Origin: Liriodendron chinense
Taxonomy: Eukaryota; Streptophyta; Magnoliopsida; Magnoliales; Magnoliaceae
Assembly (NCBI GenBank): GCA_003013855.2
Contig: PVNU02004159.1
Location: 682,001-746,000 of the forward strand
DNA length: 64,000 bases
Reading direction: 5' to 3'
How positions within the stretch are numbered: the first letter of the stretch is position 1; every line of letters starts with the position of its first letter. A program made the position numbers and the translations under genes. Shown here piece after piece: positions 10,337-21,232 of the stretch. The notes below the pieces were generated by a model. It did not search any database, was not told where the DNA came from, and saw only the letters and a list, made by a program, of their open reading frames with translations.

Positions 10337-10441
10337 GGCTGGAATCGAATGATCCAGTGCAGAGCAGGTGGGGACAGCAGCAACAGGGACCAGGGAATGT
10401 CCGAGCACGAGCCAGCCCAGGCCGCTCAAGAGACAAGCCCT

Positions 10442-10470
10442 GGGCGGCCTGCTATGGGCCGCCCGTACGG
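10442..10470. promoter_or_regulatory. GC-rich inverted repeat shared with the LTR promoter
   Basis: Arms GGGCGGCC (10442-10449) and GGCCGCCC (10457-10464) flank a 7-nt spacer, followed by GTACGG. The whole 29 bases match the LTR at 19355-19383 in inverted orientation with a single difference. In the LTR the motif lies 35 bases before the TATA box. Here, read on the minus strand, it lies just upstream of antisense gene 2. It contains GGGCC-type boxes like plant site II promoter elements. A promoter role is inferred. Confidence 0.55.
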
Positions 10471-10714
10471 ACACGGATCCTCTCTCTCCGCGGGATTGGC
10501 TCCAAGTTTCTTGGTAGGTGAGGCTGACAGTCCACATCAGCAGATGGCGCTCCATGGGCCGCCCAAGGCTCCGGTCCACTCCAGATTTCGACTGAGGCTG
10601 ATTAAGATCATATAAAAGGTGCCCCACCGGTCCAATCACGAAGCAATGCAGCCAGAACATGGCTGATCAAGTCAAAGAGAAGGAAAGGTGATCAAGTGAG
10701 GGCCACAAGCAATC

Positions 10715-11225
10715 CAAGTCATTCAAAGACTAGATCATCATGATCTAAACCATTGAAGGACCTGCATGAGCCACCAAACAACAAGATCAAAGGGCTGGTC
10801 ATCAAAAGAAGGGCCAGAATCCAAGATCTAATCATCAAGTGGGCCCACAAAGCCAAATCAAGCGATCTGAGACGTTCAAGCCATCATCCACACCATGAGA
10901 AGCCTTCTTATTCTCACAAATCATCACAAGAGGTGCCCCAAAGTAAAGCTAAGGTCTCAAGTGGGACCACAGGGCCGAATCTATCAATCTGAACCATTCA
11001 AGGACTAGATCATCAGGATCCAAACCATTGGAAAGCTTACTCAAGTCATGGAGCAGCAAGATCAAAGGTTCTATCGTCAAAAGAAGTGCCAGAATCCAAG
11101 ATCTAATCATCAAGTAGGCCCACAAGGCCTAACCAAGCAATCTAAACCGTTCAAGTCATCATCCATGCAGTCAAGAAGCCTCATCTTCCGCAAATCATTA
11201 AGGAACAAGTCAAGGGTCAAAGCGT
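10715..11225. repeat. Two-copy tandem repeat, period about 275 bp
   Basis: The block starting near 10721 (TCAAAGACTAGATCATCATG) recurs near 10996 (TCAAGGACTAGATCATCAGG), and the internal phrase CAAGATCAAAGG recurs at 10782 and 11057, a constant shift of 275. The copies are diverged. They lie between the two antisense genes. Confidence 0.7.
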
Positions 11226-11346
11226 CCAGACATCATCAAAGAATTTGAGACAAGTCGAAGACTGTATATTCATTCAAAAAGAGCTTGATACAAAAGAAGA
11301 TAAAAGCAAAAGTACAAGGCCATACAAAGCAGAACACCCAAGCAGG

Positions 11347-12842
11347 CTACAAGTCGCCAACATAGTCATCATCGTCCCTCCTCGCGTCCCGCTCCCGACG
11401 ATAAAGGTCCATCAAAGGAGCAGTCACCGAACCTCCAGTATACCTGCGACGGCCACCTGGAACATAAAGCGAAGGAAGCAGAGGCCCCTGGCCGAACAGC
11501 AAATACCACTCATCATAATCACGATCCGGGATAGTGAAACGAAATCCGGGCTGGCCCACGAGAGCCTCGACTCTCTCATCAACTGGCATCTGAGCAGCTG
11601 AGGGAGGTGCAGAACAAGGGACCCGAGCCACCCCAGTGACTTGCCGAAGCAACCTCTCCCCCAGGTACCACTGAAAAGATTCAGCGTCAGAAAGCATGAT
11701 ACGGAGACATGAAGCATCGTATGCCTCCACACGCTGGGGGGTATAATAGAGAGGGAAACTGGCATACGGCATCCGAGTGAGCTGCAGCAAATGAGGTCAC
11801 CACGATCAGTTACAGTACAGCACGAGGGTAAAGAAAAGCAAGATACTTACGTCCTCAACGGTCAACCCGTCTATGTCAGCACGCCAATTGTCCTCAGAAA
11901 CTCGGGCGTTCCGCTGACGGTTTTGCTGGTGCCAGTACATGTGGCAATACAGAGAGGGTTCAACATCGTCTCGCATCCTCGGCGCGAGATGGGAAAAATG
12001 GTCATAAAAGCAGGTCTGGGCAAAAGACACATCTACTGATCAGAGAAAGAAAGAAGGCGAAAGCCCTTCAAGAAAGGTGAAAGAAGAGATACCTCAACGA
12101 CAGGCCAGAAGCCTGTGAAGGACCGGCTACGCCGACAGGTCTTGTCTAGACCTTGAAAGATATGGGTCAAGATAGCCCCATTCCAGTTATAGGGATGATG
12201 AAGATCCTCGACTAAACGAAGGAATTTAGGATCAACCCTCTCATTCGCATGGCAGAAGAGGAAGGACCCGAAGGCATAAGTGATCATGGCCCAAGCTTTG
12301 TGGAGTGCCTCTCGCTCGGTGGTAGGAATGACGGAGGCAAAAGTGTTATAGAACCATCGCATCTTTACTTGATGGCCTTGGAATTCACCCTCGGGTGGGA
12401 CATCACCAACGAGCCGTAGCCAGTCAGTGGAAGTGAGGGGAGCCAGAGAGCTGACTTAAGGAACAACTGCTCCATGAAACGGGAAGCCTATTTGCATATA
12501 AATGTCCAAGGGGGTTATTCCCCATTCACCACAAGGGAGCTGGAAGGTGTGGGTCTCATCCCGCCACCTCTCGCAAAGGGCCGCGAGCATCATGCGGTTA
12601 GCATCGTTATTATGGAAACGTAAGGTGAGGAGGCCAGCAAAAGGAGTACCATCCAGTACTCGTTCAAGCAAGGGCTGTGGATCCTTCACCCAGTAGTCCC
12701 AGCGATCCCTGGTGCCTCGACCCTTGATAGCGGGAAGAGGTTGATGCTCCATAGCTAAGGAACACATGTGGTCCCCTCGGCGGACGATGAAGGCAGGATC
12801 ATTTTCATCAATCACTCGGTGACCTCTGGTACCATCCGCCAT
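11347..12842 (-). pseudogene. Antisense spliced plant mobile domain protein (gene 1 of Tat element)
   Basis: Minus strand, three exons: 12842-12093, 12015-11851 and 11781-11347. The introns are 12092-12016 (77 bp, GAG|GTATCT to TTTGCCCAG|ACC) and 11850-11782 (69 bp, GAC|GTAAGT to TTGCTGCAG|CTC), both phase 0. The product would be about 449 residues. Exon 1 has the plant mobile domain signature (CERWRDETHTFQLPCGEW, ITPLDIYMQIGFPFHG), then a helical region (AWAMITYAFGSFLF). Exon 2 begins TCFYDHFSHLAPRM, the position of the family's WxWERF motif. The C-terminus is charged. A single in-frame TAA at 12456-12458 breaks exon 1. ATG 12842 starts right before conserved sequence. Plant mobile domains are known both in transposons and in host MAIN-like nuclear proteins; what they do inside retroelements is unknown. 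Confidence 0.75.
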
Positions 12843-14920
12843 TGAATCCTACAAGCTTGGCAAGGTAAGTCCCTATCCATTACCCATTAAAATCCAAATT
12901 ATCATCCAAGAAACCCATGGGATTGGACTCACATTCAAATGCAAAATCTAAAGTCCAATTCCATGTGTCACTTAGGATATGTGTTGAGCCCATTGGAAAA
13001 AGTAAGGCCCACCTTAAAGAAGGTGGCATGGCATGCCTTAGGCAAGAAAAGTTTATCATCCAAGGACACATTTTGGACAACAAATGCACTCAAGTGCCAC
13101 GAGATCAACAAAGGATCTTAATGAAGCTCCTCTTCAAAGTCCATATGTGGCCAAGGATTGATCCACTTTTATGCCAAGGCCAGGATTCTCACCTAAGATG
13201 TTTCCATCTTTTTACACATGTACATGGACAAGTGGAGAATATGAGGGAAGTAGGCCCCCAAGAGTAACTCAAATGCCTCAATGGATTGGAGAGAGCACAT
13301 AGCCCACTTGAAGAACTTGAGGACCCATTCATGGGTTAACCATGGGCAACCTTATGTGCCTCATCTTGATGAAAGTTTTGACAACATGGCGGTCTACCCA
13401 CAAATATATGAATCAAAGAAGCTAATGGTAGAAAGTTGGTGCACATAGCTCACATGAGGAATCAAAGTTGGAAATGCCCATGTAAGGACAAGTTTGGGCA
13501 ACTTATGTGCACCAACTTCTTCACCAAAAAGGAAGACCATTTGAACACAAAAGAGCATGGCTTGATGAGTCACCCAGCCATCATAAAAATGGCTAAGAAT
13601 GATATCTATAGCCCACTTGAAGATCAAAATCCAAAATGCCCCAAAGCATGGGTCAAAATTGGGCAACTTATGGGTATCATTCTTTCCCACAAATTTAAAG
13701 GAAAATCACCCATACATGAGAATGATGGTGGATGACCCACCAAGCCCCCAAAGAAAAGATCAAGGAGCCATAGTTGTATGGATAGCTCACTTGAGGAGCA
13801 TCCATTTGAGGTTGATAACATTAAGGGAACACTCTTGACAACCACATCCCTACCACAAGGAAAAACCATTTGAACTTAGTGAGATTGTTGGAACAACTCA
13901 CTCATGGGACTTGTAGATGACCAAGTAACTCAAGTCCTCCACCCATCAAAAGAGAAAAAGCATGAAAAGAAAAATCCTACATGAACAAAGTGTAGTGGGG
14001 CACACATGGTTCAAAGAAGTGCCCAAGTTTCAATTAAGGCCCAAAAGCCCATCCACATGAAAAACTCCAAGGAGCCCACTACACCTTGTACAAGGATGTA
14101 CATCATAATCAAGAGATAGTGGAAGACTTGAGCCACTTGTCCATAAAGGCCCAATTAGAAAATCTAGCCCACTTGAGATCCAAATGAAGAATGGGCTAGT
14201 CATCTTGGTCCATACATATGTGAAGAAAGATGGGGTCACCCAAAGTGAGCCCCATGAGCCCAAAACTTGAGATGGGCCTTACCATGCCCATGGGCCCAAG
14301 TCTTGGAAAGAAGATGAAAAAGAAAAGAGAGTTCCAAGGGAAATGACAAGAGAAAGGAAGTAAGAGGGAGCCCAAAATGAAGCATTGGGCCCATCAAATA
14401 CACCAAGGGCCATGACTTCACTTTGAGCCCATTTGATACATATGAAGAGAAGCCCAACTCCCATGAAAAAGATAGAGTATTTTGCCATGAACACTTGATG
14501 ACATGGCAAAATCACCCTTTACATGCACATGAAGGGAGTGTGAAAAGAGGAAAGGAAAAATGAAGTGGAGAGCTTGCAATGTCCCTCTCCATGCACCACC
14601 TTTAAAAGAGACTTGAGATCTAGAAAATGGCCAAAAACACTTGGGCCCACCCTCACCCTTTTGGAATAACTACATGGAAAAAGAAAAGAGCCATGAGAAG
14701 AGACAATGAAGAAGGAAAAGGATAAGAAAAGAGAAAGGGAGTGATCCATACCTTTACCACTCACCAAAGAGGGACCACCTTGCTGTCCCAAAACTTCTCT
14801 AAGGCCCACTACTTGAAAAGAGCAAGGGACCACCAAAGAAGAGAGAGAAAACTTGAAAAAGAGAGAATATGAGAGAGAGAAGAGAGAGATTGCACGTTTG
14901 AGGGGGCAAGGGTGCCCCAT
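12843..14920. other. Long leader region of antisense gene 1, no gene seen
   Basis: No convincing coding sequence is seen here on either strand. The + strand repeats diverged phrases such as AGCCCACTTGAAGA and GGGCAACTTATG at irregular 100-170 base intervals, and long minus-strand frames are only Ser/Leu-rich translations of purine-rich DNA. If the minus-strand TATA at 14928 is used, this would be a 2-kb 5' leader for antisense gene 1. Confidence 0.45.
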
Positions 14921-14928
14921 GTTATATA
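14921..14928 (-). promoter_or_regulatory. Candidate TATA box for antisense transcription
   Basis: The minus strand reads CCTATATAACATGGGG here, followed by CT-rich sequence as in plant core promoters. About 62 bases upstream on the minus strand, at 14990-15012, lies a GC-rich element sharing 19 of 23 positions with the LTR promoter motif at 19361-19383. It could drive antisense gene 1, which starts at 12842. Confidence 0.4.
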
Positions 14929-15329
14929 GGAAAGGGGAGGGCACCCTTTTACCCAGCCCACTGAAGAGACCAGGGGTCTAAGACCGTTCGGGCGGCCCAT
15001 GGGAGGCCGTCCTAGCCCCTACCTACATGAAACGACCTCCCTCCCCCTCTCCTTGGGAAGAACTCCTCCTTGGGAAGGGTGGTTGCAAGTGAATCTTGTA
15101 CCTCCATGTAAGAATGAAGTGATGGAAGAGAGTGGTGAGAAAAAAGAAGAGATCTCACCAAAATCTCATCTTGTGAGAAATTGGTGGGAAATTGGCTTGA
15201 TGATGTGGAAAAGTTCCATGGAATTTTCAAGAAAAAGAAAGAAAAATTTGACTTGGTCAAATAATGATCTCAACCATCCAAGGATATGACCTGATGATCC
15301 GAACCATTCCAAAAAGAATTCCCATAATC

Positions 15330-16300
15330 TCCAACCTGGATTGCTGCTCTCTTGTACATATTTGTGGTCCGAAGACCTTAAACTACGTTGGGATCGACAT
15401 CCCGAGAGATTTTCAATAAAAGCCGGTATCGGTCTTGATCGCTCGAATTAAGATCCGACGACACCGAGTACTTTCAAAAAAAAAAATGTCTTTCCTGTTT
15501 TGTGCAGTTTTGGTCCGAAGACCTTAAACTATGTCGGGATCAACATCCCGAGGGATTTTAATAAAAACCAGCATTGATCCCAGCCTTTCAGGTCAAGATC
15601 TGATGATCTGGATCATTTCGAAAAACAAAAATATATTACCAGCCCCTCTTTTACAGCATTGTGGTCCGAAGACCTTAAACTACGTCGGGATCGACGTCCC
15701 GAGAGATTTTTAATAAAAATCAGCATCGATCCCAGCCGTTCAGGCTAAGATCTGATGATCTGGATCATTTCGAAAATAAAAAAAATGTGTTTGCCCCCTT
15801 TTGTACAGTTTCTGGTCCGAAGACCTTAAACTACGTCGGGAACAAAATCCCGAGAGATTTCCAATAAAAACCAGTGTCAATCCTGACCATTCAAAATTGA
15901 GATTTTATGACCTGGAACAGTTTTCGAAAAATCACAAAAAAGGAACGTATTTTCAGCATGTACAGATTTTGGTTCGAAGACCTTAAACTACACTGGGATT
16001 AATTTCTCGGCGGACCTTTTCTCGCTTTCAACTAAAAAACCGGCATCGGCCTCTACCGTTGGGATCAAGGTTTGATAACCCGGATCATTTCCAAAAATAC
16101 CAAAAAGATTTCAAGCTTTCCATAAAACCAGTGTCATCTTCGATTACTTGAGTTGAACTCTGGAACCTTTTCAAAATACAAAAAAATATAAAAATAAAAA
16201 ATAAAAAAAATTTTGCCATCAATTTCAACTGCACAAATTCATCCCCAGCAGTCCGAAGACCTAAAACTACACTGGGATTAACTTCTCGGGGGCTCTCTTT
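15330..16300. repeat. Tandem repeat array, about 150-bp unit, 5-7 copies
   Basis: The phrase TCCGAAGACCTTAAACTAC with following CGGGATCGACATCCCGAGAG recurs at 15368, 15514, 15665, 15816, 15973 and 16252, with spacings 146, 151, 151 and 157, then a double step holding one decayed unit. Each unit ends in AATAAAA and a homopolymeric A run. Tandem repeats in the 3' untranslated part of Tat elements are known and can give rise to satellites. Confidence 0.85.
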
Positions 16301-16830
16301 CCTAACCTGTTCCAGACATGGCTGACACTTGATCGTACGGGTGTCCGGAATCTTTTAAACAGGTAAGGGCTGAGGCGGGCAGAACTCCGCAATCCTGTTC
16401 GTGTTGAACGCACCGTGATAGACAACCTTGATTTGGAAGTCGCTGTTGAAGCTGACGGATGTTCTCTGTTCCTAGAACTCATGAAGGGGATTAAGGCTGT
16501 TGGGAGGTGAAGCTCACCCTCACGGAATTGTGAGCAACGTAAGACCCCAAACTGGATTGACTAAGGGAAATGTGAGGATGTGGCTCATCTTGTGGCTGAA
16601 GGAGTCCGTCGGACAATATGTGGTCTATGTGCATTGCACATGAGGAACAGGCAACTTTGTGGGTGTGTTGACTGAAAACCCTCAAAATCTCCTCATCCGA
16701 AGATGTAAAACTACGGCACTTAACTGTGTGAGACTCGTCTTGCTCGCTGACGTAAAATGGATCGGGTGCCTTACCAGCAGTAGAAGCTGGAAGTAGATGA
16801 AAATTCCACACTTTTCCCTACATTTCAGAA
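16301..16830. other. Unassigned part of the Tat 3' region
   Basis: No coding or repeat structure could be recognised here. GC content is higher than in the arrays on either side. Confidence 0.4.
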
Positions 16831-17045
16831 AAATCACAAAATACAAAAACATTGCAAAATCACCTCTTCAAAAATCACAAAAATATTTCCCTTGCTTTTA
16901 ATCAAAAAATTTGCAAAAATCACAAAAATATTTCCCTTCCTTTCAATCAAAATATTGTCAAAAAATCACAAAAAATATTTCCCTTGCTTTCAAATCAAAT
17001 ATTTTCGAAAATCACAAAAAATATTTCCTGTGTTTTCAATAAACT
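16831..17045. repeat. Short tandem repeat, about 55-bp unit, four copies
   Basis: Units built around ATCACAAAAATATTTCCCTT followed by a T-rich stretch and TCAAT or AATCAAA recur four times with small length differences. Confidence 0.7.
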
Positions 17046-17960
17046 GATCTCTACCCTGACCGCTCAGGTAAAGATTCGGACCACATATTTACAAAAAATC
17101 ACAAAAATTAGCCCCCAGCACTACACTTCAGGAGTCTTGAACTCCACTCTCTTCACAATTTGGGATGACGGATCCAATCGCCCGCAAATTGAAATCTTGA
17201 CCAAAACGGGCAACCAAACACTATCCCAATCACATGAATGCCCAGAAGAAAACCTTGAAGTCAGATAATATCCTCGTACATTCTCATTAGCAAAGAAACA
17301 GCATCTTGGGACGATGGACCTAATCGACCACGGGTCGGGATCTTGACCAACCCGCTGACCAAACATCTGCATTAAAAAGAAAAATCCCCAGGGGAGCACA
17401 ACCCTGCAAGCAATAAGCTCAAAGTTCTCTGCACCCACAGCAAAAGCAAAATCACCAAACGAAAAGAGAATGAGCCAAACCATGCATTCATCATGCATCT
17501 CCATGCATCAGCATCCATCGCATCAATCATCATGTTTACCTACTTTCAAAATAAAAGTCGGTTAGCTAAAGACCCCACAGGCATCCCTAGTGGAGGCACA
17601 TGCAAACCAGATTTCCATTTCAAAAAGACAAAAAAATATTTTTATTTGCAAATAAAAACCCCACGGAGTATCACTCCCCAGAGTGGGTATCTTTTAAAAA
17701 AAAAACCAAAAAAATATTTTCTCAGTAGAGCGTTCTGCCTCCAACACGCCGGGAGATCTTCCATATCTCTGGGTAGGAGCCAACGCAAAAATCAAATAAG
17801 ATCCGATGTCTCGCGGTTTCTCCGGAGACCATCGGATCCAATGCACTCAAAGTGCTGTCGAACTGAACTCCAGTGTCAGTACGGTCATACCACATGCCAA
17901 GATACAAAAAGATGAAAGCCAAAAAGGCTCGGTCAAAGAAACCATTTGAACAGGTGGAAA

Positions 17961-18885
17961 TGATGAATTGTAACCCAAGTATCAAAATCAGCAGATTGGG
18001 TGGAAAGAGTTCACCCGCACATACCTAGGCGTGGATGCCTGAAGTACCTTGACTGAGTCCAAGTCGGGGTAGTAGAATCCCGTAAGACTATCTGACGCAG
18101 GGCGTCTAACCACTTTGACAGTCAAGCGAAACAAGTACTCCTGGAGTGATCTGGGAAAACATCAAACATCACACAATCAGTCTCAGGGTCAGCAACCTCG
18201 TAAGACTACGGACGCAGAGGCTCTGCTGTACCTTTCCCATGTTAGTACCGATCGGGAATGGAAGGGTTGCGATTGGGTACCCAGGTTGCAACAAACTGCA
18301 GGGACAATCACAACGTTTTCTCCAAACTCTCGCGGTATGTGCGAGTTATCAATTTCTAGACAATCAACTGACTCAGATACAAAGGATAACAAAGATTCCA
18401 TACCACAATCAAGGAAAGAATGAATTGCAAACCAAGCATCGAAACCAGCAGATTGGGTGGAAAAAGCCCACCCGCACATACCTAGGCGTGGATGCCTGAA
18501 GTACCTTGACTGAGTCCAAGTCGGCGTAGTAGAATCCCGTAAGACTATCTGATGCAGGACGTCTAACCACTTTGACAGTCAAGTGAAACAAGTACTCCTG
18601 GAGTGATCTGGGAAAACATCAAACATCACACAATCAGTCTCAGGGTCATCATCCTCGTAAGACTGTCGACGCAGAGGCTCTGCTGTACTTTTCCGATGTT
18701 AGTACCGATCGGGAATGGAAGGGTTGCGATTGGGTACCCAGGTTGCAGCGCATGCAGGGACAATCGCAACGTTTTCTCCAAACTCCCGCATTATGTGCGA
18801 GTGATCGATCTCCAAACGATCAACTGGCACAGATGCGAAAGCAAGCAAAGATTTCAGAACATGATCTATGAATGACCGGGTCAAA
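17961..18885. repeat. Direct duplication, 457-bp unit, two copies
   Basis: Copy 1 (about 17961-18417) and copy 2 (about 18418-18885) align at a constant shift of 457, for example GCAGATTGGGTGGA at 17991 and 18448. They are about 90 percent alike by eye. The second copy ends just before the polypurine tract. Open frames inside are equivalent noise in both copies. Confidence 0.85.
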
Positions 18886-18933
18886 AGTGGGGTGTCCACT
18901 CGCTTTGGCATTCGGTTGCACGCAACCTCTGCC

Positions 18934-18946
18934 AAAAAGGGGCATC
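18934..18946 (+). other. Polypurine tract of the Tat element
   Basis: AAAAAGGGG, followed by CATC, directly precedes the 3' LTR. This is the expected plus-strand primer for reverse transcription. Confidence 0.85.
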
Positions 18947-19167
18947 TGTAGACACCCCACCTTCGGCTACACTGTTGGTAGAGATAGCTGGATGAATGGA
19001 GGACCATACCCCCAAATCCCAAGCCCAAACTCAGCCAAACTCACCCTTGTAAGCCCCATTCCATAGCCCAGTTCAAGCCCGAACCCAGTCAACCCAGTCC
19101 TAAACACCACCCTGAAAAACCCCCCAGAAAAAAGGCCAGTCAAAAAAATCCTAAAAAAGTCAAACTC

Positions 19168-19305
19168 ACTGAGTCAACCTGCTGAGTCAACCCGTCGAGT
19201 CAACCCGTCGAGTCAAAACACCGAGTCAACCCGTCAAGTCAACCCGTCGAGTCAAACTACCGAGTCGACCCGCTGAGTCAACTCACTGAGTCGACCAGCG
19301 AGTCC
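19168..19305. repeat. Minisatellite in LTR U3, about 14-bp unit
   Basis: About ten tandem variants of CGAGTCAACCCGT occur here, with substitutions such as TGAGTCAACCTGC. It lies upstream of the LTR TATA box and may be an enhancer-like array. Confidence 0.75.
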
Positions 19306-19417
19306 AACAACAGCCCCAAGGGAGCGACCGTACTCGCTGGAAACCGAGGAGCGGCCGTACGGGCAGCCCATAGCAGGCCGCCCGGAAAAAATTACGAAGA
19401 GTGCCACTCTCCGCTGC

Positions 19418-19425
19418 TATAAATA
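19418..19425 (+). promoter_or_regulatory. TATA box of the Tat LTR
   Basis: TATAAATA in the context GCTGCTATAAATACCCCCC, followed by a CT-rich leader, lies 35 bases after the GC-rich motif at 19361-19383. This is the likely start region of genomic transcripts. Confidence 0.7.
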
Positions 19426-19734
19426 CCCCCCTCCCCTTCTGATTTCAACATCCCTTCAAGTCCATTTCAGCCCGAGAGCTCTGAGTCCACCTCTCCACCC
19501 TTTAGCCCATTTTTCCACCAAGGAGAGCCCGAGTGAGGAGAGCCTAGCCCTGGTCCAGCCCAGCCTGACCACTGGTCCAAGCCTCCCAAGCCATCCAAGT
19601 CTTGATCCAGCTACTCGAAGCCAACCCTTGCGACACCTCCGTCCACCCAGCTACTCTTTTCCAGCATCATCTCATTTGCATCTAGCATAAGTGCAACATT
19701 TACTTTTCTTCCAACCCCCCTGCTTCACTGCAAA

Positions 19735-20015
19735 CACTTTGATTATTCAAACACACCGCATGCATCTCGCATAAAGCACCTGTCAGTTCGAGCGTATGCT
19801 CTGGGCTTGCCCGTTGTTGGAACCTGCCCATCAGAAACTCTTATTGTTCAGACCTGCATTCATGCTTCACCATAAAACACCTTGATCATTCAAGCACACT
19901 GCATACGTCTTACATTAAGCACCTGTCAGTTCGAGCGTACGCTCTGGGCTTGCCCGTTGTTGGAACCTGCCCATCAGAAACTCTTACTGCTCAGACCCGC
20001 ATTCATGCATCATGT
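19735..20015. repeat. 143-bp tandem duplication inside the LTR
   Basis: ACCTGTCAGTTCGAGCGTA and the following 90 bases recur with a shift of 143 (TGTCAG at 19781 and 19924) and only a few differences. It lies downstream of the TATA box, so it would be in the transcript. Confidence 0.85.
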
Positions 20016-20082
20016 CATCCATGAGAATATACGAGGATTAAAACAGACTTTCAAGTACTAGTCCGATTCTGTGAAGTAGAAA

Positions 20083-20098
20083 CCGTACTTCGGTACGG
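20083..20098 (+). other. UUCG tetraloop hairpin in LTR U5
   Basis: CCGTAC, TTCG, GTACGG forms a perfect 6-bp stem closed by C-UUCG-G, one of the most stable RNA tetraloops known. It would lie in the 5' leader of the genomic RNA. Confidence 0.65.
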
Positions 20099-20780
20099 GC
20101 AGTGTGTGGGGTGCTTAACCTCTTCCCACCCTGTAACCGTGATCCCTTACCTTGAATCTCTGGCCGCAGATCAAAAGGAGTCATTTTAGAGGAAGGAATC
20201 TTCGGATCCCCTTCTCTAAACGTTTCTACAGGATCTAGCCGACCGTAGATTCGAAGTAACTGGCTAGTGGCGACTCTGGTCTTATATAAACACATTTAAA
20301 CACATCCAGCTTAACACGACTACCAAACAAAGCCCTCGAGAACGAGGCAAGCCAGTGGCACAAACGGCGATTTCGCACTCACGCATCCTCATCTCCTTCT
20401 TTTCCGAAAGGAAAGGGGAAGGGAGAAGAACGTCGTGTGGGAGCGCAGAAAATCGGCGAGGGTCCATAGCCTCTAAATTTGGTTAGGCATCCAACGATGA
20501 TTAAGGGTTCTAGGTGTTGCTTTATCAGGGGTATAGTTAGTTCAAGAGCAATGTCTTTAGATTTTGGTGGGGTGTTTACAACAACCTAGTAACTTTTCAA
20601 AGAATCCTAGTCAAACTAGGAATGTTATCATTTTTCTTTTTAGGGCTTGTTTTATTTTTTCATTTATCAACATAAATGTTGGTAAATAAACAATTATTAC
20701 TTCTCATAGCTTTTTGGAAGAGAGAAAAAACATAGAGTAATTATATCTTGAAAACCAAGTTTGCATAAGATTGGATTACC

Positions 20781-21232
20781 TATGTAAAATTTATGAGTTC
20801 TACCATGATGTATGTATCTGATCCACATCGTCCGTCCATTTTACAAGCTCATTGTAGGGCATGAGCCAAAATGAGGTAGATTGTAATTAAGCTCAAGTGG
20901 ATCACACAATAGGAAACCAAGGATAATGGTGTCCACCATTAAAAGTTGAAATTTGTGTAGAGCCCACAATGATGTGTACCTACCATCCAACCTTTCATAA
21001 AGGTCACAAAGACATGGACGAAGGCAAAACATAACTATCAACTTGATCCAAAACTTCTATGGCCCTAAGAAGTTTTCAATGGTAGCCGTTCAACTCCCCT
21101 TGTTTCTTGTGATAAGGTCCACATGCGCTAATCTACCTCTTTTAGGGCTCATGCGCTAAGATGGGCTTGTGAAATGGAAGGATGGTGTGAATCAAACACA
21201 TGCATCATAGTGGGCCCCATAAATTTTACATA
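20781..21232. mobile_element. Foldback MITE, copy A
   Basis: The ends TATGTAAAATTT and AAATTTTACATA are a perfect 12-bp inverted repeat, and the two halves are complementary along most of the length. The family pattern is visible: CCATGATGTATG, then CATTTTAC, GGGCATGAGCC, and the mirror image at the right end. No coding capacity. Confidence 0.8.

Larger units (their letters stand above)
1..20580 (+). mobile_element. Tat-type Ty3/gypsy LTR retrotransposon, left end outside window
   Basis: The order gag, protease, reverse transcriptase, RNase H, second RNase H, integrase is that of a Ty3/gypsy element. The extra archaeal-type RNase H and the absence of a chromodomain place it in the Tat lineage. 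The 3' end is well defined: a purine tract AAAAAGGGG at 18934-18942, then an LTR starting TGTAGACACCCC at 18947 and ending GGGGTGTTTACA at 20580. The first five bases after it (ACAAC) should be the target duplication. The 5' LTR and primer binding site lie left of the window, so the full element exceeds 20.6 kb. The 12.4 kb between integrase and the 3' LTR holds two antisense genes and several tandem repeats. All coding frames carry stops, so this copy is defective. Confidence 0.93.
18947..20580 (+). repeat. 3' LTR of the Tat element, 1,634 bp
   Basis: The LTR starts TGTAGACACCCCACC and ends GGTGGGGTGTTTACA, an inverted terminal repeat of 15 bases with one mismatch. It is preceded by a polypurine tract and followed by unrelated DNA. 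A TATA box, a minisatellite, a duplicated segment and a hyperstable hairpin lie inside. The 5' partner is outside the window, so insertion age cannot be estimated here. Confidence 0.93.

Noticed and set aside
9798..10352. + strand open frame of 184 codons rich in Pro and Ser
   Set aside because: It is the complement of the Asp/Gly-rich tract of antisense gene 2; it has no recognisable domain and no support of its own.
10612..10620. TATAAAAGG on the + strand as a promoter
   Set aside because: It is a good TATA match, but no + strand gene follows; kept only as a possible part of the shared promoter module.
14519..14944. Minus-strand open frame of 141 codons, Ser/Leu-rich
   Set aside because: Translation of purine-rich DNA on the other strand gives Ser, Leu and Phe runs; it lies over the candidate TATA region and shows no family similarity.
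15330..16300. CRISPR-like array
   Set aside because: The units are 150 bp, diverged throughout and lack unique spacers; this is a plant retrotransposon 3' region.
18146..18875. Two similar open frames starting MIWENIKHH
   Set aside because: They are the same non-coding text in the two copies of the 457-bp duplication, and their later parts differ by frame.
20284..20292. Second TATA box near the end of the Tat LTR (TATATAAAC)
   Set aside because: It lies in U5, far downstream of the expected start, and has no supporting context.
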